This document shows positions 43,753 to 52,497 of a stretch of DNA of 64,000 nucleotides, piece by piece; within the stretch, counting starts at the first letter, position 1; each line of letters opens with the position of its first letter. The stretch covers positions 62,001-126,000 of the forward strand of contig CAKUZD010000005.1 of assembly GCA_934718275.1 (NCBI GenBank). Reading direction: 5' to 3'. Below the pieces are notes generated by a model. That model was not told the origin of the DNA. It did not search any database and saw only the letters and a program-made list of their open reading frames with translations. The translations under genes were made by a program, and so were the position numbers. The DNA is from an uncultured Candidatus Melainabacteria bacterium (GTDB taxonomy: Bacteria > Cyanobacteriota > Vampirovibrionia > Gastranaerophilales > Gastranaerophilaceae).

Positions 43753-44739
43753 ATGGAAAGTAATTTAGTTTCTGTCTTAATTCCAGCATATAATCATGAA
43801 AAATATATACAAGAAACGTTAAAATCTATAATTAATCAATCTTATCGGAATATAGAACTAATTGTAATTGATGATGGGTCTAAAGATAATACGTGGCAGA
43901 AAATTCAAGAAATAAAAAAAGAATGTGAAAAACGTTTTGTAAGAGTTTACTTTGAAACAAAACAAAATGAAGGAACTTGCAAGACAATGAATAAACTTTT
44001 AAGTTATGCAAAAGGTGATTTTATTTATCTTATTGCATCGGATGATTTAGCAAAACCTCAAGCAATAGAAAAAGAGGTAGATTTTCTTTGTAAAAATTTA
44101 GACTATAGTCTTTGTGTAGGAAATAATGAAATAATTGATTTTGAAGGTAAGGTCTGTTATTGGGATAAATTTAGGAATATCGTTTATAAAAAAAATTGTG
44201 CAAAGTTCTTAACATTTGGAGATTATTTGCAAGATAGAACAAAATTTAATTTATCTTCTAAAAAATTTGGAGAGTATAAGAGTTTATACAAACGAAATTA
44301 TATTCCGAATGGTTATTTGATAAGGAAATCAATTTTTCAAAAAATAGGTTTTTTTACAAAGGAAGCTCCTCTTGAAGATTGGTGGTTGATGTTACAGATT
44401 TCGAAATATTCGAAAATGAAGTATTTAAATGAAGTTCTATTTAGTTATCGTTGGCATGATTTTAATACAATAAAACAGGGTAATAAAATAAATTATTGTT
44501 GCCAGCAAACTTTGGCGTACGAAAATAAAATGCTTCAAACTCTTGATATAACAGACTTGCTTCCATATAATCAAAAAACAATTTCAAAAATAAAAAAAGA
44601 AGGAGTATGTGTATCTGCTATAGGAATTCCTTTTGTTTTAACATTTAATAATTACAAAAAAGGAGCAAGTAAAATTAGAAAAATAAAATTATTTAATATT
44701 ACTCTTTTTGAATGGACAAAGAAAAATATTAAAAGATAA
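43753..44739 (+). CDS. Glycosyltransferase family 2 protein
   Basis: 328 residues, last gene of the locus. Classical GT-A start VSVLIPAYNHEKYIQETLKS, IVIDDGSKDNT, EGTCKTMNKLL, and IASDDLA as the DxD-type metal site (about 96-100). The C-terminal part has PLEDWWLMLQISKYSKMKY, the usual ED acceptor-side motif. Tail KIKLFNITLFEWTKK matches the locus-wide motif. It starts 9 bp after the previous stop and is followed by a strong bidirectional terminator. Confidence 0.92.
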   Translation: MESNLVSVLIPAYNHEKYIQETLKSIINQSYRNIELIVIDDGSKDNTWQKIQEIKKECEKRFVRVYFETKQNEGTCKTMNKLLSYAKGDFIYLIASDDLAKPQAIEKEVDFLCKNLDYSLCVGNNEIIDFEGKVCYWDKFRNIVYKKNCAKFLTFGDYLQDRTKFNLSSKKFGEYKSLYKRNYIPNGYLIRKSIFQKIGFFTKEAPLEDWWLMLQISKYSKMKYLNEVLFSYRWHDFNTIKQGNKINYCCQQTLAYENKMLQTLDITDLLPYNQKTISKIKKEGVCVSAIGIPFVLTFNNYKKGASKIRKIKLFNITLFEWTKKNIKR

Positions 44740-44772
44740 TGTATTTCTTATTGTTTTAGAGTGTAACAAAAT

Positions 44773-44800
44773 AAAAAAGCTTCCAAGTGGAAGCTTTTTT
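44773..44800. terminator. Bidirectional terminator ending the glycan locus
   Basis: Perfect 12-bp stem AAAAAAGCTTCC / GGAAGCTTTTTT with loop AAGT. Serves the glycosyltransferase (+) and tRNA-Lys (-). Confidence 0.92.
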
Positions 44801-44804
44801 ATTT

Positions 44805-44877
<73 letters not shown>

Positions 44878-44916
44878 ATATAAATTACTTTTTTATTATA
44901 CATCTAAATTTTTAAT

Positions 44917-44944
44917 TTGCAATAATATTATTTTTATATATAAT
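44917..44944 (+). promoter_or_regulatory. Promoter predicting a leaderless mRNA
   Basis: TTGCAA (44917-44922), 16 bp, TATAAT (44939-44944), 7 nt, ATG 44952. The same -35 hexamer and layout as at 12943. Confidence 0.72.
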
Positions 44945-44951
44945 CTTTATT

Positions 44952-45968
44952 ATGAGTGCAAGTATTAAAGTGATGGTTATGGCAGCAGGGGTAGGCTCAA
45001 GATTAGAACCACTTACAAAGTCGGTTCCTAAGCCGTTAGTGACTGTCGCAAATAGGCCGGTGATGGATATTTTACTTGATAATCTTGCAAAAATTGGGGT
45101 TAAAGATGTTATCTGTAATACTTATTATCTTGCAGATAAAATTATTGAAAGATATAAAAATAATAACTTAGGTATAAATTTTAATTATATAAAAGAAGAA
45201 AATTTGTCCGGTACGGCAGGTGGATTTAAAAAATGTCAATATTTTTTTGAAAAAAATTCTACTTTGTTGGTTTTATCGGCAGATGGTTTGTCGAATGCAG
45301 ATTTAGAAAAAGGGATTGAAATTCACAAAAAATCCGGTGCTATTGCAACTATTGGGATGAAACAAATTCCGATGGAGGATGTTCCAAACTTTGGGGTTGT
45401 TGTTACTGATAAAGATGGATATATAACGGAATTTCAAGAAAAACCTTCAATAGAAGAAGCAAAATCAACTTTTATTAATACAGGTATTTATATTTTTGAT
45501 TATAAGATTTTTGATTATATTCCGGAAAATACTTTTTATGATTTTGCTAAAAATGTTTTTCCAAAGCTTCTTGCAGAAAGAGCAATTAACACATTTGAAG
45601 TGAAAGAATATTGGAGTGATATTGGAACTTTAGAGCAATATGTTCAGTCTACAAAAGATTTATTCGATGGAAAGTGTTGTTTTGAGCATGCTCCTATTAT
45701 TTATACTCCTGAAGGTGCTTATGTCGCAGAACAAGTCAAGATTGCGGATAACGTTAAATTTAAAGGGTTTTCTACACTGGGAAAGTGTGTTTCGGTTGGA
45801 GAAAATTGTACGATTGATAATTGTATAATTTGGGATAATGTTGTTATAGAAGACAATGTGAATATCTCTAATTGTGTAATAGCTTCTAATTGCGTGATAA
45901 AAACGGATTTGTGCTCACAAATTGTTGGGGCGAATGAGATAATTACTCCAAAGGAAATAGAAATTTAA
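44952..45968 (+). CDS. Sugar-1-phosphate nucleotidylyltransferase (mannose-1-P guanylyltransferase-like)
   Basis: 338 residues. NTP-transferase domain with the signature MAAGVGSRLEPLTKSVPKPL (about 10-29), then NRPVMDILLDNL, LSADGLSN, and GVVVTDKDGYITEFQEKP. A short left-handed beta-helix with hexapeptide turns follows (about 250-330, SVGENCTIDNCIIWDNVVIE). This arrangement is that of GDP-mannose pyrophosphorylase-like proteins, but glucose- or heptose-specific relatives look similar. Just outside the glycan locus and could supply it. Promoter ends 7 nt before ATG. Confidence 0.88.
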   Translation: MSASIKVMVMAAGVGSRLEPLTKSVPKPLVTVANRPVMDILLDNLAKIGVKDVICNTYYLADKIIERYKNNNLGINFNYIKEENLSGTAGGFKKCQYFFEKNSTLLVLSADGLSNADLEKGIEIHKKSGAIATIGMKQIPMEDVPNFGVVVTDKDGYITEFQEKPSIEEAKSTFINTGIYIFDYKIFDYIPENTFYDFAKNVFPKLLAERAINTFEVKEYWSDIGTLEQYVQSTKDLFDGKCCFEHAPIIYTPEGAYVAEQVKIADNVKFKGFSTLGKCVSVGENCTIDNCIIWDNVVIEDNVNISNCVIASNCVIKTDLCSQIVGANEIITPKEIEI

Positions 45969-46068
45969 CTCTTGATTTTTTTTAAGTTTAATGGTAAATT
46001 AGACTTATTCAAGGAAAGACTCTGTTACATATTTGTAGATATAATAGAGGGTTGAAAATTTAATATTT

Positions 46069-46140
<72 letters not shown>

Positions 46141-46147
46141 TATAAAG

Positions 46148-46172
46148 AAGCTCCTTTTTAGGGAGCTTTTTT
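46148..46172 (+). terminator. Terminator after the CAT tRNA
   Basis: AAGCTCC / GGAGCTT stem around TTTTTAG, followed by TTTT; 7 bp after the tRNA end. Confidence 0.8.
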
Positions 46173-46193
46173 ATTATGGAAATTATTGTTATA

Positions 46194-46223
46194 TTGAACG
46201 CATAGATTTTTTCATGCTACAAT
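46194..46223 (+). promoter_or_regulatory. Promoter predicting a leaderless GH13 mRNA
   Basis: TTGAAC (46194-46199), 18 bp, TACAAT (46218-46223), 6 nt, ATG 46230. Confidence 0.6.
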
Positions 46224-46229
46224 CGGCTT

Positions 46230-48272
46230 ATGAAAAAATGTTTGATAAAAATATTCTTAATTGTTTTATTATTAAATAGTTTTTGCTATGCAGGGGTTAA
46301 TGTTGGTGATAAAAATAGTCAGGTTGTTGCAAGTGTATCCGGTTCAAATATTGAATACAAAATTGATAATAAAATTTCAAAAGAGTTAAAAGATGCAATA
46401 GAAGATGTTTATGGCAAGGAAAAGGTTGAAGAAATATATCAAACGGTTATTGATAAAGCAATAGCATCCGTTAAGTCAAGACCTGAAAATTTAAAACAGC
46501 AAGATTTAACAAGAAAATCAGATTGGTATAAAGAAGAAATTATATATATGTTTTATGTAGACCAATTTGGTGTTATACAACAGAATAAATCTAATACATT
46601 TAAAGACACTACTCAAATGTTAGATTACTTAAAAGAGTTAGGGGTTACGACTCTATATATGCTGCCATTTGCAGATAGTCCAATGAAAGATGCCGGTTTT
46701 GATGTTAAAAATCCTAAAACTGTCAGACAGGATTTGGGTGGGATGAAAGAATTTGTATCTTTTGTGAAGCAAGCAAAAGCGTATGGTTTTAAAATAAAGG
46801 CTGATTTGGTATTAAATCATTTATCTTCAGAACATGAATGGTTTAAGAGATTAGAACAAGGGGATGAAAGTGCTTTAGAATATTTTGTATATACTGACAA
46901 AGAACCAAAATATAGGAAATATCAAGATGAAAAACTTGGTACGATTGTTGAGTATATAGAAGATGATGGGAAAATCTCAAAGCGTAGACTGATTTTTCCC
47001 GAAAATGTTGAAAATAATTATAGAAAAGTTACTGTTAACGGTAAGACTTATTATTTATATCACACTTTTTATCCGTTTCAACTTGATATAAATTGGGAAA
47101 ATCCGGAAGTCCTTTATTATGCTTTAGATACAATAACAAATTGGGCAAATTTAGGGATTGATATTTTCAGAATGGATGCAATTCCTTACTTAATAAAAGA
47201 AAAAGGTACTAATGCTGAGAACTTGCCTAGAACACATTCTGTAATTAAGATATTAAGTGATTATATTCAGTTAACATCACCTTCCAGTGTTATACAGGTT
47301 GAAGCTTGCCAACAACCTAAAGATATATTACCTTATTTTGGGCAAGAAAGGGAAGTTGATATTCAAATTAATAATAATATCAAAAAAATTAAAAGAACAG
47401 ATGAAGCTCAAATAGCCTATCATTTTCCGTATATGCCTGCAATTTGGGCAACTTTAGTAACAGAAGATAAAAAATATTTTATTGATGCATACAAAAATAC
47501 ACCTCAAACTCCAAAAAGTACGGCTTGGGGGTTGTTTTTAAGAGTACATGATGAATTGACGTTGGAAATGGTAAGTCCGGAAGTAAGAAAAATAGTGTAT
47601 GATGAATTAGTAAAGAAAGGGCTTGAATTTAGAAAAGGGTTTGGTATAAGCGGTAGACTTGCAAACTTTTTGGATAAAAATCCTAACCATATTGAAGTCG
47701 CTTATTCTATATTATTTTCGCTTCCCGGAATTCCAATTGTTTATTATGGAGATGAAATTGGAGTAACCAATAATTTTGAAAATGCAAAGGAATCAGCATT
47801 AATCCGCTCAAAAAATAAGATAGCTAATTTATTATCGGTGTTTGACTCAAGAGATATTAATAGAGGAAAAGTTTCTGCCAAATTATTCTATGGTTCATCT
47901 CAAGGTTATTATAAATTTAATTCGCAAGTTTATTGTAAAGTTCATAATTTGATTAAGGTAAGAAAATCTTTGCCTGTTATGGTAGATGGGGAGTTTGAAA
48001 TATTGCAGACTAAGTCGAAAAGTAATTTTGCATATTTGAGAAAAAATAAAAATCAACAAATTCTTGTTATTAATAATTTGTCTAAAGAAAAATTGTATGC
48101 AGATATAACTTTGCCAATAGATATTATTTTAAAGAATAATGGTAAGATAGTTAAACTTAAAAATTTAATTAACAATGATAATATAAAAGTCAATGTTTCA
48201 TTAAAGAATAAAACAATGCATTTAAGGTTATCTCCATATCAAGCTCTTTGGTTAGATGTTACTCCTAATTAG
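46230..48272 (+). CDS. Exported GH13 alpha-amylase-family protein
   Basis: 680 residues. Signal peptide MKKCLIKIFLIVLLLNSFCYA. After an N-terminal helical region (about 25-105) comes a GH13 barrel: YMLPFADSPMKDAGFDV, VLNHLSSEH, nucleophile Asp in IDIFRMDAIPYL (about 315), acid/base Glu in SSVIQVEACQQ (about 358), and RVHDELTLEM (about 440), then a C-terminal beta domain. The HDELTLEM form is typical of trehalose synthase and amylosucrase relatives, yet those are cytoplasmic; a secreted member is unusual. Substrate probably alpha-glucans or maltose, product unknown. Tiny genomes of this lineage living in gut could use it on dietary starch. Confidence 0.88.
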   Translation: MKKCLIKIFLIVLLLNSFCYAGVNVGDKNSQVVASVSGSNIEYKIDNKISKELKDAIEDVYGKEKVEEIYQTVIDKAIASVKSRPENLKQQDLTRKSDWYKEEIIYMFYVDQFGVIQQNKSNTFKDTTQMLDYLKELGVTTLYMLPFADSPMKDAGFDVKNPKTVRQDLGGMKEFVSFVKQAKAYGFKIKADLVLNHLSSEHEWFKRLEQGDESALEYFVYTDKEPKYRKYQDEKLGTIVEYIEDDGKISKRRLIFPENVENNYRKVTVNGKTYYLYHTFYPFQLDINWENPEVLYYALDTITNWANLGIDIFRMDAIPYLIKEKGTNAENLPRTHSVIKILSDYIQLTSPSSVIQVEACQQPKDILPYFGQEREVDIQINNNIKKIKRTDEAQIAYHFPYMPAIWATLVTEDKKYFIDAYKNTPQTPKSTAWGLFLRVHDELTLEMVSPEVRKIVYDELVKKGLEFRKGFGISGRLANFLDKNPNHIEVAYSILFSLPGIPIVYYGDEIGVTNNFENAKESALIRSKNKIANLLSVFDSRDINRGKVSAKLFYGSSQGYYKFNSQVYCKVHNLIKVRKSLPVMVDGEFEILQTKSKSNFAYLRKNKNQQILVINNLSKEKLYADITLPIDIILKNNGKIVKLKNLINNDNIKVNVSLKNKTMHLRLSPYQALWLDVTPN

Positions 48273-48473
48273 GCAGATAAAATTGATAGAGTTTTTTATA
48301 GAAATCATACGTAATTATTTTAAAGTTATTTCAAGATAATGATAGGTGAAGAATGAAATTATGATAATTTCAAGTTAAATCTGTCTTGTTGGTATCTATA
48401 ATACATAAGTAAATTATTTTTATTTAATAGCAAAAAAATTTTTTATGAGTTTTTGTATCCGTGGAGGTAAAAA

Positions 48474-50336
48474 ATGAATATTATAATGAATGGTATTCGA
48501 GCAATTACTGGAAAAGCATCTTCTTCTCAAAAGAGAATGGTCCAACGTAAAGTATCGAATTTGCTTGATCAAAATATTGGTGAAATTACGGAGTTAACAA
48601 AGAATTCTTCTAAAAAACAATTGTCGTTATTGAGTTTTTTAGCTGAGAATTTTAATAGGTTTAATTATTATAGGTCTCCTGCTAGTAAGGAAAGTTCAAA
48701 ACTTGTAAATGAAGTTTTTGGGAAAATAAAAAATCCAAATAAAATGCATGAATATATTTGTCAAAATTTTGCCGAATCTTTTGAAAATTTGAATACTGTT
48801 GTAAGTTGGACAGGTGATAATAAGAAGCGTTTAGGATTTGTTATCCGGTTAAAAGATGAAATTTTTAAGCGCGAAAGCCCTAAAGATAATAGTTTAATTC
48901 CTGATTTGTTAAGTTCTCCTTATTCTGAAGAATATATGAAACAATATGAAAAAATAAAATCATATTTGAAAATTTATAAAAATAAGCCTGATGCTATTGC
49001 AAATTTGGATAAAAAATTTGCAGATGGAACTTTTGATGGAAAATATTTTGATAGAATGCTTGAAAATATGAAATCAAGGGCTTCGTTCCCATTCCCGGAA
49101 ATGGTTGCATTGAGAGGGGATGAATGTTTTGGCTTAATTAAGCCGGAAAATAAAAGATTAGCAAGTATAATTTCTGATGTTTTTGCTCCGACTGTGGATA
49201 TGTTAAAAAATGGAAATGCTGACGATATTGAAAGAATTTTATCTTCGACAAATAAGAAAAATTTTCAATTGAGGGAAAAATTATTATTTTCATTTGCTTC
49301 GCAAATTAAAGGTCGAGAACAAAATTTTGCTCGAGAAGGGCAAATGGGAGATAGCTTAAACTTGTTATCTCGATTGTATGGCATATTAGATAATGATAAA
49401 AATGCTAACAGTTTTGTCAAGAAATCATTGTTATATATAGATGCAAATACTGTGAATTTGAAAGAATTGGTTGAAATATTGGATAATGTTCCAACTAAAA
49501 AGTTAAATATATATAAAGATAATGCTTGGAATATAATTTCAAAAACAAGCGGACAAAAAAGAATAGACTCTCTTAATAGTTCTATTACAGATGCATTCTT
49601 TGAGACAGATGGTTCTCGGGAAACCAATAGATCTCAAATCAAGTATGGTTATAGAAAAAGACGTTCATTGTTTGATAAATTTTGTATTCAAGTTAAAAAT
49701 GGAATAAATAGGTTGCGTGATGCAGTGACACCGGATGCAAAACCTAAAGTTGCAACAATAGCTGCAGAAACTCCATTGGAATTTACTGCCCCATTGGAAG
49801 TTGCACATTCATTGGAAGTTGTACCAACGACTGTCAAAAAACCTGAAAAATTAGATAAACGTCAAGTATTAAAAGAAAAAGTTGTATCTTTTGTAAAATC
49901 GAAATTGGGTAAAAAGACATTTAGTAATCAACAAGAAGATTTTGGAAAAAATGTAACTCAAATTAGAATGAGCATGCTTCCTGAAATATTTGCATCAATT
50001 GCAGATACAAGAAAAGTTGATAGAATGGTTGGCAAGAAGAAAATTGGTTCTTCAAATAAAGATGCTTTAGAGTTATTTTCTAAAATTAACGGAAGTAATA
50101 GGAAATTTGTTAACTATATGTTGAAAAAACGTAATGCAGATAATACTCGTATGTTTGAAGTTAAAGATATTATTGAGATTTTAAATAAAGCAGAAACAAG
50201 AATTGCGAATGAAAAGAAAATTAATTCAAATTATCGAGCAAAAGATTCAAAAGCATATTATAACCATTTATATACTGCGAAGGTTGAACAATATGGTAAT
50301 GTGAAAAGACAAAGAACTACAAATAAAACAAAATAA
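48474..50336 (+). CDS. Large lineage-restricted protein of unknown function
   Basis: 620 residues, basic, mainly alpha-helical, no signal peptide or TM segment. About 400 residues of helical repeats lead into a Pro/Val/Glu-rich linker (about 415-460, TPLEFTAPLEVAHSLEVVPT with internal near-repeats of PLEV/SLEV), then a Lys-rich C-terminal part. ATG follows GTGGAGGTAAAAA, a very good Shine-Dalgarno. I recognise no motif. The soluble, basic, linker-separated layout would fit a scaffold, nucleic-acid-associated or secreted effector-like protein, none of which is shown. Confidence 0.75.
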   Translation: MNIIMNGIRAITGKASSSQKRMVQRKVSNLLDQNIGEITELTKNSSKKQLSLLSFLAENFNRFNYYRSPASKESSKLVNEVFGKIKNPNKMHEYICQNFAESFENLNTVVSWTGDNKKRLGFVIRLKDEIFKRESPKDNSLIPDLLSSPYSEEYMKQYEKIKSYLKIYKNKPDAIANLDKKFADGTFDGKYFDRMLENMKSRASFPFPEMVALRGDECFGLIKPENKRLASIISDVFAPTVDMLKNGNADDIERILSSTNKKNFQLREKLLFSFASQIKGREQNFAREGQMGDSLNLLSRLYGILDNDKNANSFVKKSLLYIDANTVNLKELVEILDNVPTKKLNIYKDNAWNIISKTSGQKRIDSLNSSITDAFFETDGSRETNRSQIKYGYRKRRSLFDKFCIQVKNGINRLRDAVTPDAKPKVATIAAETPLEFTAPLEVAHSLEVVPTTVKKPEKLDKRQVLKEKVVSFVKSKLGKKTFSNQQEDFGKNVTQIRMSMLPEIFASIADTRKVDRMVGKKKIGSSNKDALELFSKINGSNRKFVNYMLKKRNADNTRMFEVKDIIEILNKAETRIANEKKINSNYRAKDSKAYYNHLYTAKVEQYGNVKRQRTTNKTK

Positions 50337-50350
50337 AACTAAAAAATAAT

Positions 50351-50408
50351 AAAAAGATGTGTGTGTTATGAACTGAAACCCTAAGTTCATTTTAATATAC
50401 ATCTTTTT
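50351..50408 (+). terminator. Terminator
   Basis: AAAAAGATGT / ACATCTTTTTTT outer stem enclosing TGAACT / AGTTCA, followed by T8. Ends the 48474 gene; ogt begins 22 bp later. Confidence 0.8.
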
Positions 50409-50430
50409 TTGTTTTTGCTAATATAAATTT

Positions 50431-50958
50431 ATGAAGCAAACTTGTTCTTATGTTTATTTTTATGAATCTCCATTGGGGAAAATAACTCTTGGAAGTGATG
50501 GAAAGTCTTTAATCAGTTTGTGTTTTGAAGGTGAAAAATATTATTGTGAAAATTTTTCTGAAAAGTATGTTGAAAAGAATTTAAAGGTTTTTGAAAATGT
50601 AAAAAGTTGGTTAGATATTTATTTTAGTGGAAAACAACCAACTTTTATGCCTGAAATTAAGTTAAATGGCTCTGATTTTAGAGTTGATGTTTGGAATATT
50701 TTACAAGAAATTCCGTATGGAGAAACAATAACGTATGGTGAAATTGCAAAAAAATTAGCCAAAAGCAAGGAGATGAAATGTATCTCTGCACAGGCTATAG
50801 GTGGAGCTGTCGGACATAATCCGATTTCGATAATAATACCTTGTCACAGAGTTATAGGTGCTAATAACAATTTGACGGGTTATGCAGGTGGGTTAGATAA
50901 AAAAATGGAATTGTTAAAGTTAGAAGGAAATGATATTTCTCAATATCAATTTTTTTAA
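50431..50958 (+). CDS. ogt: Methylated-DNA--protein-cysteine methyltransferase
   Basis: 175 residues. Transfers methyl from O6-methylguanine (and O4-methylthymine) to its own Cys, a suicide repair reaction. Active-site motif IIPCHRVIG (Cys about 138), helix-turn-helix region IPYGETITYGEIAKKL, and the binding-site SAQAIGGAVGHNP and GYAGGLDKKMELL. The N-terminal RNase-H-like domain is present, so full-length Ogt type. TAATAT ends 6 nt before the ATG with no Shine-Dalgarno. Confidence 0.95.
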   Translation: MKQTCSYVYFYESPLGKITLGSDGKSLISLCFEGEKYYCENFSEKYVEKNLKVFENVKSWLDIYFSGKQPTFMPEIKLNGSDFRVDVWNILQEIPYGETITYGEIAKKLAKSKEMKCISAQAIGGAVGHNPISIIIPCHRVIGANNNLTGYAGGLDKKMELLKLEGNDISQYQFF

Positions 50959-51137
50959 AAAATGTGAAGTTTTTGCAAAAAAATATATATATTTGTAGGA
51001 TACTTATGGGTGTGTAAAAGTGATATAAATTTTTAAATCTTCTTTTTTTAGTAATATTTTAGACTGTTGGGTAATTAAATTTTAAATTTGTCTATAGTAT
51101 TAATTGATAAGAAAATGAACAACATGGAGTTTGGAAA

Positions 51138-52409
51138 ATGTTGAAAGAGAAAAAAGCAATTGTTTTGGTGTTAACTATAATAATATTGTTTTATGCCCTA
51201 GTGTCGCCAAATGTTTTGCCGAATGTTGTTTTGTCTTTCGTTGATGCTTTTAAAATTTCAGCGTTTGTTGCGCTTGTAACATTGTATATGAGATATTTGT
51301 CAAAAATCGAAACTACTAATTTAGAAAAGAAATTAATAAGACAACATTCACAATTGACGGCCATTATAAATAATTGTCCGTTTGTAGTTTTTTTGAAGTC
51401 GGTTGATGGAAATATAATTTTGGCTAATGAAGTTCTTGCAGATATGTTTTCGGCAAAACGAGAGAAACTTGTTGGAAAAAATTCTTATGAGTTTGTTGTT
51501 AATCCTCAAAACTGTATTGAAGAAGATAAGAAGCTTTTAGCAACTAAAGAAATTGTAACTTGTGAACGATATGAGGAATTGATTAATGGGCAAGGTCATT
51601 GGTTTCGTATTGTGAAAGTTCCGGTTTTGGATGAAATGAATAATATTTCCAGTATTGTTGTAATTTTTAGAATAATTGATGATGTCAAAGAGATGGAAGA
51701 ACGAAAAGATACGTTTATTGCAACATTGACCCATGATTTAAAAACGCCAACAATTGCTCAAATTCGAGCACTAGATTTGTTGTTGAATGAATCTTTTGGA
51801 AAGCTTGGAGATGAACAAAAGGAAATGGTTTATCAAATTAAAGGTTCTTGTAAATATATGTATGATTTGATTTTTACAATATTAGATACATATTTGTACG
51901 ATAACGGTTTGACTAAAATAACTCCTGTTAACTTTGATATTGTTGAGGTTTTGAATGAAACAACTAGAGGATTATCAAATTTGTTAGCAGAACGAGGTCA
52001 AAAAATAGTTATAAATACTAAATTAAATTCAAGTCAGATTGTGGCAGATAAAGTTCAAATAAAAAGAGTTCTGATAAATTTGTTGACAAATGCTATTACA
52101 TATGGATTTAAAAATTCTTCTGTTAATGTGTTTATTTCAGAAGCAGAAAATAACATAAAAGTTGAAGTTCATAATAAGTCAGAATATATAAATGAAGAAC
52201 AGATGAAAGAAATTTTTGAAAAATACAAACATGTTAAAAATTCAAAATCGATAAAAACAAGTACAGGACTTGGTTTATATTTATCAAAACAGATTATTGA
52301 TGCTCATAACGGTCGAGTATATGCAAGTAGTGATAAAGATAAAAATTGTGTGTTTGGTTTTGAAATTCCAAAAACTGTTTTAGTTGAAAATAAAATTCTT
52401 GTTAAGTAA
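51138..52409 (+). CDS. Membrane PAS histidine kinase
   Basis: 423 residues. Two TM segments (about 8-28 and 34-50), PAS domain (about 68-180, FVVFLKSVDGNIILANEVLA), HisKA with H-box TLTHDLKTPTIAQIRAL (His about 198), and HATPase_c: N-box INLLTNAITYG kept and G2 box TGLGLYLSKQI kept, but the usual DxGxG is replaced by HNKSEYI. So ATP binding is plausible but altered. No response regulator gene is near. Clear paralogue of the protein at 60107-61408. ATG follows ATGGAGTTTGGAAA. Confidence 0.9.
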   Translation: MLKEKKAIVLVLTIIILFYALVSPNVLPNVVLSFVDAFKISAFVALVTLYMRYLSKIETTNLEKKLIRQHSQLTAIINNCPFVVFLKSVDGNIILANEVLADMFSAKREKLVGKNSYEFVVNPQNCIEEDKKLLATKEIVTCERYEELINGQGHWFRIVKVPVLDEMNNISSIVVIFRIIDDVKEMEERKDTFIATLTHDLKTPTIAQIRALDLLLNESFGKLGDEQKEMVYQIKGSCKYMYDLIFTILDTYLYDNGLTKITPVNFDIVEVLNETTRGLSNLLAERGQKIVINTKLNSSQIVADKVQIKRVLINLLTNAITYGFKNSSVNVFISEAENNIKVEVHNKSEYINEEQMKEIFEKYKHVKNSKSIKTSTGLGLYLSKQIIDAHNGRVYASSDKDKNCVFGFEIPKTVLVENKILVK

Positions 52410-52422
52410 TTCATATTAACAA

Positions 52423-52450
52423 GAACATTCGCTAAAATCAGCGAATGTTC
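52423..52450. terminator. Hairpin between convergent genes
   Basis: GAACATTCGCT / AGCGAATGTTC, 11-bp perfect stem, loop of 6, T-poor tails. Lies after the kinase gene. A G8 run (52471-52478) follows, outside any gene. Confidence 0.6.
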
Positions 52451-52497
52451 ATATTTGGGTTATATTGTAAGGGGGGGGAGAGGGAAATGTAAAAGGA

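Noticed and set aside
48273..48473. Possible riboswitch or ncRNA before the 48474 gene
   Set aside because: AT-rich, no convincing stems beyond background; only a TATAAT candidate near 48395 was seen.
52471..52478. G8 run as a second phase-variable tract
   Set aside because: Lies between stops of convergent genes, not in a coding region or promoter.
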